A stretch of 64,000 nt of DNA from Castellaniella denitrificans (GTDB taxonomy: Bacteria > Pseudomonadota > Gammaproteobacteria > Burkholderiales > Burkholderiaceae_B), in contig NZ_JBHSEZ010000001.1 of NCBI RefSeq assembly GCF_042653765.1, positions 992,001 through 1,056,000 of the forward strand, written 5' to 3'. The position numbers were made by a program, and so were the translations under genes. The notes under the pieces are model-generated. The model saw only the letters and a list, made by a program, of their open reading frames with translations, was not told where the DNA came from and did not search any database. Positions 49,568 through 57,254 of this stretch are shown here, piece by piece. Positions within the stretch are counted from its first letter, which is position 1. Each line of letters opens with the position of its first letter.

Positions 49568-51058
49568 CTACAGGGCGGCGAACAGCGCCTGGGCCATGGC
49601 GCCGACCAGCGCCTCGCGCCGGGCGTCGGGCACGGGATCCTCGCCGATCGAGGACCAGCCCGGATGGCCGCGGGCCTCGTCCAGCATGCGCTGCACGTCG
49701 GGTGGCAGGCGGCGCAGGGGCTCGGGCGGGGTTTCGGGCGCCGGCGCCGGATCCCCGGGCGCGTCCGCCGCATCCGCTTCCGCATCTCCATCCGCCGGCG
49801 CCTCCGGGACGGGCGGCGCCATGCGCGCCAGCAGGTCGCCATCGATGGGCCGCATGGCGGCATGCCCCCGGCACTCCAGCGCACGCACCAGGGCAAGCTG
49901 GCGCAACCCCAGCAGGTGCAGCACCGGATCGTCCACCGTCATTTCCGTATTGCCCGCCAGCCGGCCCACCAGGCGCTTGCCCCATTGGCTGGCGCCCTGC
50001 CAGGCGCCGCCGATGGCGGCTCCCAGCAGCGCGGCGGCCCCCAGGCTCAGGCCCCCGGTCAGCACGTCGATGGTGGCTCCCGCCATGGCGCCGGTGGCCA
50101 GGCCCTTGCCGACCTGGATGCCGAAGGTGCGCAGAGCCTGGGGGTTGAACAGATCCATGCCCCAGCGTTCGCCTTCCAGCGGCAAGGGGTGGTGGGGAAA
50201 GGTGGACTTGCTGAAACGGTAGCGCTTCAGCAGGGCGTGCACGCAATCCTGTTCCCGGTCGCGGGTGCGCTTGCGCAGCCCCAGGGTGATGGCGGCCATG
50301 TCGGTCGGGTCCTGGGAACAGGGCAGCCGCAGGGCGGCGGCGTCCACCAGCAGTTCGGCGATCAGGCGCGTGGCGTCCTGCAGCCGGCGCAGGCGCTGCT
50401 GGCCCAGGTCCGCGCGCAGGGTCTGCAGGGCGGCCGCGTGATGGTCCAGCATCAGGGCCAGGCGGTCCAGCAGCTGGCCCTCGCCGTCCAGCGCGGGCGC
50501 CACGGTATCGAAGTCCACCGTGGCGTGCAGCCCCAGGCGGGCCAGCGCGTCGCGCCAGGCGGCCGTGTCCGACAGCGGCGTGCGGGTGAAGTTCAGCACC
50601 GGCAGGATGGGGCGGCCGCAGGCGGCCAGCAGCATGAGTTCGTCGCGGTGCTTGGGCAGGACCGGATCGCGGGTGTCGACGACGTACAGGGCGGCGTCGG
50701 TCTCCAGCACCGTGGCGAGGACCCGGCATTCCTGCTCGAAGCGGCCGGCGGCTTCCGGGCTGTCGAGCAGCCGCCGGATGCGTTCCGGGCCGTCGTGCCT
50801 TTCCTGGGGCGGGGACAGCTGGTCCAGGTAGTCCAGGACGCCCATGGCGTCCTCCAGGCCCGGCGTGTCGCGCAGCACCAGGATGGCTTGGCCGGTCTCG
50901 GTCAGCAGCTGGGCGCTTTCGACGTGGCGGGTGGTGCCGGGGCGGTCCGCGACCTCGCCGAAGGACTCGTCGCGCAGCAGCGTGCGCAGCAGCGAAGTCT
51001 TGCCGGTATTGGTATGGCCGACGACCGCCAGGTCGATGGGATTCGAGACGTCAGTCAT
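49568..51058 (-). CDS. GTPase with DUF3482 domain
   Basis: 496 residues. The N-terminal GTPase domain has G1 GHTNTGKTS (14-22), PGTTRHVES as the switch region, and G3 DTPGLED; at the G4 position the sequence is NFTRTP, unlike NKxD, so nucleotide specificity may be relaxed. The C-terminal DUF3482 part has Gly-rich hydrophobic segments (GLATGAMAGATIDVLTGG, GAAALLGAAIGGAWQGA) that could insert in membrane. The start overlaps the DUF2868 gene end by 8 bases. The role of the pair is unknown; membrane-linked assembly or transport is a guess. Confidence 0.85.
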   Translation of the reverse strand: MTDVSNPIDLAVVGHTNTGKTSLLRTLLRDESFGEVADRPGTTRHVESAQLLTETGQAILVLRDTPGLEDAMGVLDYLDQLSPPQERHDGPERIRRLLDSPEAAGRFEQECRVLATVLETDAALYVVDTRDPVLPKHRDELMLLAACGRPILPVLNFTRTPLSDTAAWRDALARLGLHATVDFDTVAPALDGEGQLLDRLALMLDHHAAALQTLRADLGQQRLRRLQDATRLIAELLVDAAALRLPCSQDPTDMAAITLGLRKRTRDREQDCVHALLKRYRFSKSTFPHHPLPLEGERWGMDLFNPQALRTFGIQVGKGLATGAMAGATIDVLTGGLSLGAAALLGAAIGGAWQGASQWGKRLVGRLAGNTEMTVDDPVLHLLGLRQLALVRALECRGHAAMRPIDGDLLARMAPPVPEAPADGDAEADAADAPGDPAPAPETPPEPLRRLPPDVQRMLDEARGHPGWSSIGEDPVPDARREALVGAMAQALFAAL

Positions 51059-52445
51059 GGCGGAAGCTTCCGATGTGTTCGAGCCAGCCGTCCAGGCTGG
51101 GTATCCGGGAAACGGCCTGTTGCGACAGGATGTCCTGCCAGGCCCGCAAGCGTTGCGGTGTGCCGCCGAGGCACAGGGCGCGCAGGTCGGGGCAGGACCG
51201 GCGCAGCTCGTCGAGCCAGGCGGCGGCGCCCCTGTCCGGGGTCAGGCGCGCGTCGCAGACGAACAGCAGGTGCGCGGGCGGCGCGCGCAGCAGCGCGCGG
51301 ATGCGGGCGCGATCTTCCCGGCTGTCGCAGCGGCCCAGGTCCGCCACGCCGTCCGGCAGGCCGGCCGGAGGCCAGGCCAGGTCGGGCCCCAGTTCGTAGG
51401 CCAGCACCGCCGCATGGGCGCCGCCGGCGGCGGACGGCGCGACGGGACCGGCCGTGCCACCCGCCGCCGGCGCGGGACGGTCGATGCCCAGGCTGGCATG
51501 GGTGGGCAGCAGGCGCTCGCGCAGGTCCAGCCAGCCCGGCAGGCCCGGATCGACGGTCAGCCGGGCCAGGCGGCGGCGCAGGTGCAGGACGCAGGCGAAC
51601 AGCGCCAGCAGCCGCGGCAACAGCCCCCAGACGACGATGCAGCCGATCAGCCACAGGGACCAGTCGGCCTGGACGCCGGCGGCCAGCGGCTGCGGGCCCA
51701 GGCTGGCGGCGATCTGGGCATCGTCCGGCGCCGGGAAGCCCAGCAGGCCGGGCAGATGGCCCAGCGCGCGGGTCGCGCCGACGAAGGCGTCCGGCGACAG
51801 CAGGGTGGTTTCCCAATGGAAAGTGTAGCGGCGCGCGCTCAGCAGCAGGAGCAGCGTGGGCACCGCCCCCAGAAAGGCGGCCGTCCAGGCCCCGTGGCTG
51901 ATCAGTCCGATCGCGGTCTTCCAGGCCCGCGCCCGGCCCAGCAGCGACAGGAAGGCCTGGGCCGCCAGGGCGCCGTCCGGCCCCCGGACCAGGCGCCGCG
52001 TCAGCCAGAGCCACAGGCGCGACAGGGTGGTGGAGTCGGGCAGCCCCGGCAGCCAGCCGGCCAGCCAGATCAGGAAGGTGAGCGCATGCAGCCCCAGCAG
52101 CCCCAGCAGGGCCAGCGCCAGGTTCACCTGGCCCTGCCCCAGGACGGCGGCGGCCGTGCCGATGCCCGCCAGGCAGGCGCACAGCCACAGGAGCGCCAGC
52201 GCCCAGCGGGCGCCGACGGCCCACTGGACCAGGCGGTCATGCAGCTCGCCGTGTTCGGCCAGCCACGCGGCCCGCGCCAGGATGCGGTCCTGGAGATCGG
52301 CCGGCCGGCGCAGGGCGGCCTGGCAGGCGGCGCGGTCTTCCAGCGGTCCCCAGTGCGCTTCCCGCAGACGAACGGCCTCGGCCTGCCAGTACTGGAGCAG
52401 CGGGCTGGCGGCACGGGCATCGGCGGCGGACGGGCGGTTCCACAT
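51051..52445 (-). CDS. DUF2868 membrane protein, partner of DUF3482 GTPase
   Basis: 464 residues. About four or five helices: WALALLWLCACLAGIGTAAAVLG, NLALALLGLLGLHALTFLIWLAG, TAAFLGAVPTLLLLLSA, WLIGCIVVWGLLPRLLALFACVL. A soluble C-terminal region (about 310-464) has an alternating Asp/Leu pattern resembling an alpha/beta fold (AVLAYELG, HLLFVCDARLTPDRG). It matches DUF2868, whose members travel with the DUF3482 GTPase. No catalytic motif is recognised. First gene of the two-gene unit, 63 bp after rpoN's end. Confidence 0.82.
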   Translation of the reverse strand: MWNRPSAADARAASPLLQYWQAEAVRLREAHWGPLEDRAACQAALRRPADLQDRILARAAWLAEHGELHDRLVQWAVGARWALALLWLCACLAGIGTAAAVLGQGQVNLALALLGLLGLHALTFLIWLAGWLPGLPDSTTLSRLWLWLTRRLVRGPDGALAAQAFLSLLGRARAWKTAIGLISHGAWTAAFLGAVPTLLLLLSARRYTFHWETTLLSPDAFVGATRALGHLPGLLGFPAPDDAQIAASLGPQPLAAGVQADWSLWLIGCIVVWGLLPRLLALFACVLHLRRRLARLTVDPGLPGWLDLRERLLPTHASLGIDRPAPAAGGTAGPVAPSAAGGAHAAVLAYELGPDLAWPPAGLPDGVADLGRCDSREDRARIRALLRAPPAHLLFVCDARLTPDRGAAAWLDELRRSCPDLRALCLGGTPQRLRAWQDILSQQAVSRIPSLDGWLEHIGSFRHD

Positions 52446-52508
52446 GGGGAAACGGGCGGGTGAAAACAGGATGATACCGAGTTTTACCGGATCCGGGCGC
52501 TCCGGGCC

Positions 52509-53861
52509 TCAGGCTCCCGCCGGCCCGCGCGCCTTGCGCACGCTGGCCGGCGGCACGCCCATGGCCTCGCGGTACTTGGCCACGGTCCGCCGCGCGATCA
52601 CCACGTCCCGGTCGGCCAGCATCTGCGCCAGCCGCATGTCGGACAGGGGCTTGCCGGCCGGTTCCGACTCCAGCATCGTCCGCATCAGCGCCTGCACGGC
52701 CAGCGCCGAGGTTTCCTCGCCCGAGCGGGTCTGCACCACCGTGCCGAAGAAGAATTTCAGCTCGTGCACGCCCCAGGGCGTCTGCGCGTACTTCAAGCGC
52801 GTGGCGCGGGAAATCGTCGATTCATGGAGATCCAGCGCCTGGGCGACTTCCCGCAGGGTGAGCGGGCGCAGGGCGGAAACGCCGGACTCCAGGAACGCCC
52901 GCTGATGCCGCGCGATGTATTCCGCCACCCGCAGGATCGTCTGCCGGCGCTGGTCCAGGTTGTGGATCAGGCTGCGCGCCTGGCGCACCCGGTCCCGCAG
53001 GTCGGGCGACAGGTCCTGGCCCGCCAGGCCGTCCGCCAGCTCCGGATTCAGGCGCACGCGGGGCTCGACGGCGGGATTGAGGCTGACCCGCCAGCCGTCC
53101 GCCGCGCGATGGAACAGCACGTCGGGCACGACGTAGTGGACGGGATCGGTCTGCCAGGCGCCCGCCGGCCTGGGGTCCAGGCGCCGCAGGGCGCGGTGGG
53201 CGGCGTCCAGCAGCGCGCGGTCGCAGCCCAGCGCCTCGCACAACCGCCCCCAGCGGCCCGCGCCCAGATCCTCCAGGTGCTCCGTCAGCCGGCGGGCGCA
53301 GGCCAGCACGTCCGCCGGCCACTCGTCGGCGCGCGCCCGCAACTGCAGCCGCAGGCATTCGGACAGGTCGCGCGCGGCCACCCCGGCGGGATCGAAGGAC
53401 TGCAGCAGGCGCAGCGCCGTGCGCCATTCCTCTTCCTCGACTTCCAGGCCCGGCGGCAGGCCGTCGGCCAGCGCCTCGGGATCGAATTCCAGATAGCCGC
53501 GCTCGTCCAGTTCGCCCATCAGCCGGACCACCAGCAGGCAGTCGCGTTCCGTGGCGCGGGTCGCGTGCAGCTGCTGCAGCAGGTGATCGATCAGGCTGGG
53601 CGGCTGGCCCGGTTCCGGCAGGTCGTCGGGCAGGGCGGCGCGCGCGGGCTGCGACCACAGGCGATCCAGCCGCTCGGCCTGGGCCGCCGATTCCGGTTCC
53701 GGATCGACGGTCTCGAGCAGCGGATTGTCGGCCAGCGCCTGGGCGATCTCCTGGTCCAGCTCCTGGGACGAGCATTGCAGCAGGGCCAGCGCCTGGCGCA
53801 GCTGCGGCGTCAGCGTCAGGTGCTGATGCTGGCCCAGCTCCAGGGATGGTTGCGCGCGCAT
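52509..53861 (-). CDS. rpoN: RNA polymerase sigma-54 factor
   Basis: 450 residues from the ATG at 53861; a TTG six bases upstream is a poorer start. Region I (SLELGQHQHLTLTPQLRQALALLQ, then LADNPLLE) is intact, the acidic region II is short, and the C-terminus carries the RpoN box ARRTVAKYREAMGVPP. It directs enhancer-dependent transcription with NtrC-type activators. None of the usual neighbours (lptB, hpf, ptsN) is present; it sits beside the DUF2868 pair. Only 20 bp separate it from the divergent unknown gene. Confidence 0.95.
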   Translation of the reverse strand: MRAQPSLELGQHQHLTLTPQLRQALALLQCSSQELDQEIAQALADNPLLETVDPEPESAAQAERLDRLWSQPARAALPDDLPEPGQPPSLIDHLLQQLHATRATERDCLLVVRLMGELDERGYLEFDPEALADGLPPGLEVEEEEWRTALRLLQSFDPAGVAARDLSECLRLQLRARADEWPADVLACARRLTEHLEDLGAGRWGRLCEALGCDRALLDAAHRALRRLDPRPAGAWQTDPVHYVVPDVLFHRAADGWRVSLNPAVEPRVRLNPELADGLAGQDLSPDLRDRVRQARSLIHNLDQRRQTILRVAEYIARHQRAFLESGVSALRPLTLREVAQALDLHESTISRATRLKYAQTPWGVHELKFFFGTVVQTRSGEETSALAVQALMRTMLESEPAGKPLSDMRLAQMLADRDVVIARRTVAKYREAMGVPPASVRKARGPAGA

Positions 53862-53881
53862 GTTCAATCTAAAATAAAGCC

Positions 53882-54424
53882 ATGAAACCGGAACGAAATG
53901 AATCCTCCAGCCGTCGGGACCACGCCTTGCTGCGCAGGATCCTGCTCAGGCTCACCGCCACGTCCAGGATCCTCGCGGCCGCCCTGGTCGTGATGGTCGT
54001 CCTGATCTGGTATGACGCGCTGAACCGGCTGCTGGCTTTCGGCAACGGCATCGATTATGCCGGAAACCGCATCGTAGGGGCGGAAGCCACCGCCTTGCTG
54101 CAGCGCTACAACCCCTACTTCTGGGGCGCGCTGGTCACGCTCTGCTCCCTGCTGCTGGCCTACCTGACCTGGCTGGCCGTGCGCGCGATCATGGCGCGCG
54201 CACGCCTGCGTCCCGTCGATCCCGCCTCCTTCCAGCAACTGGCCGACCAGTTGTCCGGCGCCACGCTGGACGTGCTGCTGTGGGCCTGGCAGACCCGCGA
54301 CGAACCCCTGCGCGTGGGCGACCTGATGCTGACCCGCGACGAACTGTCCGCCGGCCGCGCCGCCCGGCTGCATCGCGCGGCCGAACAGCTCGCCGTCCTG
54401 GAAAACGCCCGCCAGCGGCAGTAA
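53882..54424 (+). CDS. Unknown membrane protein with two helices
   Basis: Not recognised. 180 residues. Helices at about 28-46 (ILAAALVVMVVLIWY) and 78-102 (YFWGALVTLCSLLLAYLTWLAV) flank a short loop; a cytoplasmic C-terminal domain follows (FQQLADQLSGATLDVLLWAWQTRDEPLRVGD) rich in Leu and Arg. TAAAAT at 53872-53877 ends 4 bases before the ATG, so either transcription starts at a different site or the real start is downstream. It faces away from rpoN. Confidence 0.6.
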   Translation: MKPERNESSSRRDHALLRRILLRLTATSRILAAALVVMVVLIWYDALNRLLAFGNGIDYAGNRIVGAEATALLQRYNPYFWGALVTLCSLLLAYLTWLAVRAIMARARLRPVDPASFQQLADQLSGATLDVLLWAWQTRDEPLRVGDLMLTRDELSAGRAARLHRAAEQLAVLENARQRQ

Positions 54425-54522
54425 CGCCCCTCGGCCGGGCTTCCCGGCCGGTCCGTGCGCACGCCATCGTCCCGGTCTCGACTTCCCTCAGGCCTCGGCT
54501 TCTCTCTTCATACAATCGCATA

Positions 54523-54549
54523 TGAGAATAATTATCATAATCATTGATT
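54523..54549. promoter_or_regulatory. Fur box array upstream of the TonB receptor
   Basis: TGAGAAT-A-ATTATCA (54523-54537) is a near-consensus 7-1-7 Fur site, and it continues as CATAAT-CATTGA, giving about four consecutive GATAAT-like hexamers. It abuts and overlaps the -35 of the promoter at 54544-54572. Confidence 0.85.
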
Positions 54550-54572
54550 AATGCGTTTAGATTCCCTATAGT
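54544..54572 (+). promoter_or_regulatory. Promoter of the TonB-dependent receptor
   Basis: TTGATT (54544-54549), a 17-base spacer and TATAGT (54567-54572), about 105 bases before the ATG at 54678. The Fur array covers the -35, predicting iron repression. Confidence 0.75.
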
Positions 54573-54677
54573 GTGGCTCGCGCCCGGGCAATCCACGCCG
54601 CCCGGCTCCCTCGTCCCTCCCCGAGCCATGATCGCGTCCCGCCCGTCCTGTCACTGATCCACACAGGGAACCCAAAA

Positions 54678-56846
54678 ATGAACCATGCGATCATGGGCCG
54701 GGGAGAAGCATCCGCCGCGCTGCGCGTCGGGGCGCGCGCGCTGGCGCTGGCATTCAGCCTGCCGCTGGCCGGCGCGGCCTTCGCCCAGGAAACCGGCACG
54801 CAGCACGCCACCTGGCTCGACACCATCACCGTGACGGGCACGCGCACCGAAACATCCGTCATGAACAACCCCGCCTCGGTCTCGGTCGTCGACCGGGAGC
54901 AGATCGAGCGCCAGGCGCCCGAGAGCATCGCCGAGCTGGTGCGCGACGTACCCGGCGTCGAGGTCGTCGACGCGTCCGCGCCGGGCATGAAGCGCCTGCG
55001 CATCCGGGGCGAATCCTCGCACCGCGTGACCATCCTGGTCGACGGGCAGGAAATCACCGACCACAGCGACTATGGCACGCCCATCCTGGTGGACCCGGCC
55101 AACGTCGAGCGCATCGACGTCATCCGCGGGCCGGCCTCGGTGCTGTACGGCGCCAAGGCCATCGGCGGCGTGGTCAACATCATCACCAAGCGCGGCGCGC
55201 CCAGGCCCATCCAGCTGGAAACGGGCGGCAGCTACTATTCCGGCACGCGCGGCTGGCAGGGCTGGGCCGCCGTGTCCGGCACCGTGGGCGATTTCGACTA
55301 CCGCCTGTCGGGCAGCGCCGACCGCCACCACGACCGCGAAGTGCCGAACGGCCGCTACACCCAGGACGGCCGCCTGGACGGTTCCAGCTACCGCGACAGC
55401 GACGTGGCGCTGCACCTGGGCTACACCTTCGGCCAGAACCGCAACCACTACCTGGCGCTGAAGGCCGAGCAGCACATCCTGAGCACGGACAGCTGGACGG
55501 ATCCGGATTACCTGCAGGACCCGATCCGCGATTTCCGCATCGAGCTGCCCAAGCGCGACCTGCGCAAGGCCGGCCTGTACTACGACGCCAAGGACCTGAG
55601 CCCCGTGGTCAGGAAGATCCACGTCGACGCCTACCGCCAGACCGTGGACCGATTGTTCGAGAACCGGGTCGAAGTGCAGCCGACCTCCTTCATGAACGTC
55701 AAGAACACCGCCACCTCGGACGACCGCAACCTGAACTACGGCGGCACCGCGCAGATCGACCTGGCGCTGCACCCCGACCACTACACGATCGCCGGCGTGC
55801 AGTACCTGATGGACGACCTGGACACCAGCAAGAACAGCATCACGACCACCTACAGGACGGTTCCGTTCCCCACGACGACCGTGAAGGTCAGCCCGACGCA
55901 GACCCGCGCCTCGATCCAGACGGCCTCGGTGTTCGCCCAGGACGAATGGTCCTTCGCCCGGGACTTCAAGCTGACCGCGGGCCTGCGGTACTACCACGTG
56001 CGCTCGACCCTGGACGAAACCACCAGCGCCGCCCTGGCGGACCAGGACGACGGCACCACCAACCGCCTGGTCAAGTCCCTGGGCCTGACCTGGAGCGGCC
56101 TGCGGCACACCACCCTGCGCGCCCTGTATTCCGAGGGCTACACCATGCCGACCCTGGCGCAGATGTACTCCGACACCACGGCCGGCAGCGGCAATCTGAC
56201 GCGCGCCAATCCCGGCCTGAAGCCCGAGACCTCGCAGAACTACGAGCTGGGGGCACGCTACCAGAACGCGGGCGTGGTCCTGGACGCCGCCCTCTTCTAC
56301 ACCCAGGCCAAGGACTACATCGGCACGGCGCCGTGCGCCTCGACGGGCACCTGCCCGGCGGGCTACGCCGCGAGCGACCGCACCTACATCAACACCGACC
56401 GCGCCGACACCCACGGCGTCGAGCTGGCCGCCGAATACACGCTGCCCGGCACGGGCTTCACCCCCTACGTGTCCGGCGCCTGGATGCAGCGGGAGCTGAA
56501 GTACGCCGCCTATTCGACCAGGAACAGCGGCGTGCCGGCCTTCTCCGGCCGCGCGGGAGTGCGCTACGACACGGCGCTGTACGGTGCCGACGTCTGGGCC
56601 GACCTGTTCGTGCGCGCGGCGACCCCGATCAAGGAAACCACGCTCGACGGCGCCGCCTTCACGACCGAGCGCCTGCCGGGCTGGGGCACGCTGAACCTGG
56701 CCTTCGGCGGCACGCACGGCAAGGACCGCAAGATCCAGGTCGGAGTGCAGTTCAACAACATCCTGGACAAGGAATACCGGAGCTCGCTCAACACCCTGCC
56801 GGGCACCGGCCGCAGCGTGGAAGTCACCCTGCGCACGACCTTCTGA
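54678..56846 (+). CDS. TonB-dependent outer-membrane receptor, iron-regulated
   Basis: 722 residues from the ATG at 54678, with signal peptide ending AGAAFAQ. A TonB-box-like LDTITVTGTRTE is followed by the plug (QIERQAPESIAELVRDVPGVEVVD, RVTILVDGQEITDHSDYG, IDVIRGPASVLYGAKAIGGVVNIITK) and a beta-barrel ending in RTTF. YTMPTLAQMY and NPGLKPETSQNYELG resemble the FRAP/NPNL region of haem receptors, but siderophore receptors have similar segments, so the substrate is unresolved. Fur sites upstream support an iron source. A start at 54573 would lie within the leader. Confidence 0.92.
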   Translation: MNHAIMGRGEASAALRVGARALALAFSLPLAGAAFAQETGTQHATWLDTITVTGTRTETSVMNNPASVSVVDREQIERQAPESIAELVRDVPGVEVVDASAPGMKRLRIRGESSHRVTILVDGQEITDHSDYGTPILVDPANVERIDVIRGPASVLYGAKAIGGVVNIITKRGAPRPIQLETGGSYYSGTRGWQGWAAVSGTVGDFDYRLSGSADRHHDREVPNGRYTQDGRLDGSSYRDSDVALHLGYTFGQNRNHYLALKAEQHILSTDSWTDPDYLQDPIRDFRIELPKRDLRKAGLYYDAKDLSPVVRKIHVDAYRQTVDRLFENRVEVQPTSFMNVKNTATSDDRNLNYGGTAQIDLALHPDHYTIAGVQYLMDDLDTSKNSITTTYRTVPFPTTTVKVSPTQTRASIQTASVFAQDEWSFARDFKLTAGLRYYHVRSTLDETTSAALADQDDGTTNRLVKSLGLTWSGLRHTTLRALYSEGYTMPTLAQMYSDTTAGSGNLTRANPGLKPETSQNYELGARYQNAGVVLDAALFYTQAKDYIGTAPCASTGTCPAGYAASDRTYINTDRADTHGVELAAEYTLPGTGFTPYVSGAWMQRELKYAAYSTRNSGVPAFSGRAGVRYDTALYGADVWADLFVRAATPIKETTLDGAAFTTERLPGWGTLNLAFGGTHGKDRKIQVGVQFNNILDKEYRSSLNTLPGTGRSVEVTLRTTF

Positions 56847-56857
56847 GCCCGCCGGCC

Positions 56858-56888
56858 CGGGCCGCGGACCGCGTGCGTCCGCGGCCCG
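56858..56888 (+). terminator. Hairpin after the TonB receptor
   Basis: 12-bp GC-rich stem (56858-56869 with 56877-56888) and a 7-base loop, 12 bases after the stop codon. No T-run follows. Together with the leader peptide region, this accounts for the 408-bp gap before leuA. Confidence 0.6.
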
Positions 56889-57039
56889 AAAGCCATCCCG
56901 GCGCGCGCCCGGATGCCTGGACGCGCCGTTGCGCCGGCGCCGCATCCCCGCCGGGGAACCGGCCGGCGGCGGCCGCCCGTCCGGGGGAAACGGCGCGATT
57001 CCCTTGCCAAGCGGCGGAAAATATGTTTGACTTCCGTAC

Positions 57040-57165
57040 ATGAACTCCACGCGCGCTTCCTTCCGTGACTTCCCGCAGCCCTCCGCTGCGGGGCGCGCGC
57101 GTCCGTCGTTCTCCCCCCTCTCCCTGTCGGGTCTACTGCTGCTAGCGATCGGTTGCCGGGCCTAG
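57040..57165 (+). CDS. leuL: leuA leader peptide with four consecutive Leu codons
   Basis: 41-codon reading frame 89 bases upstream of leuA. Codons 32-35 (57133-57144) are CTA CTG CTG CTA, four leucines in a row near the C-terminus, then A-I-G-C-R-A and TAG. This is the hallmark of attenuation by leucyl-tRNA supply. A six-codon frame (57023-57043), preceded by GGCGGA, overlaps its start by ATGA and may deliver ribosomes by coupling, since the leader itself has no clear ribosome site. Downstream, GTTGCCG (57151-57157) can pair with CGGCAGC, competing with a GTGGC/GCCAC stem. A T-run terminator is not evident, so the downstream mechanism is open. Confidence 0.6.
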   Translation: MNSTRASFRDFPQPSAAGRARPSFSPLSLSGLLLLAIGCRA

Positions 57166-57254
57166 CGCCGCGTGGCAGTTCGGCAGCCTGTTTCGCCACA
57201 CCCTCGCATTTCCGCGTCCGCGATCCGGGCGCACCCGCCCAGACAGGTACCGAC

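Noticed and set aside
54651..57050. A 799-codon minus-strand frame opposite the TonB receptor
   Set aside because: Shadow of the receptor gene; no recognisable domain and it spans the Fur-neighbouring promoter region.
57153..57254. N-terminal extension of LeuA from 57153
   Set aside because: It overlaps the leader peptide stop region and the family N-terminus fits the ATG at 57255.
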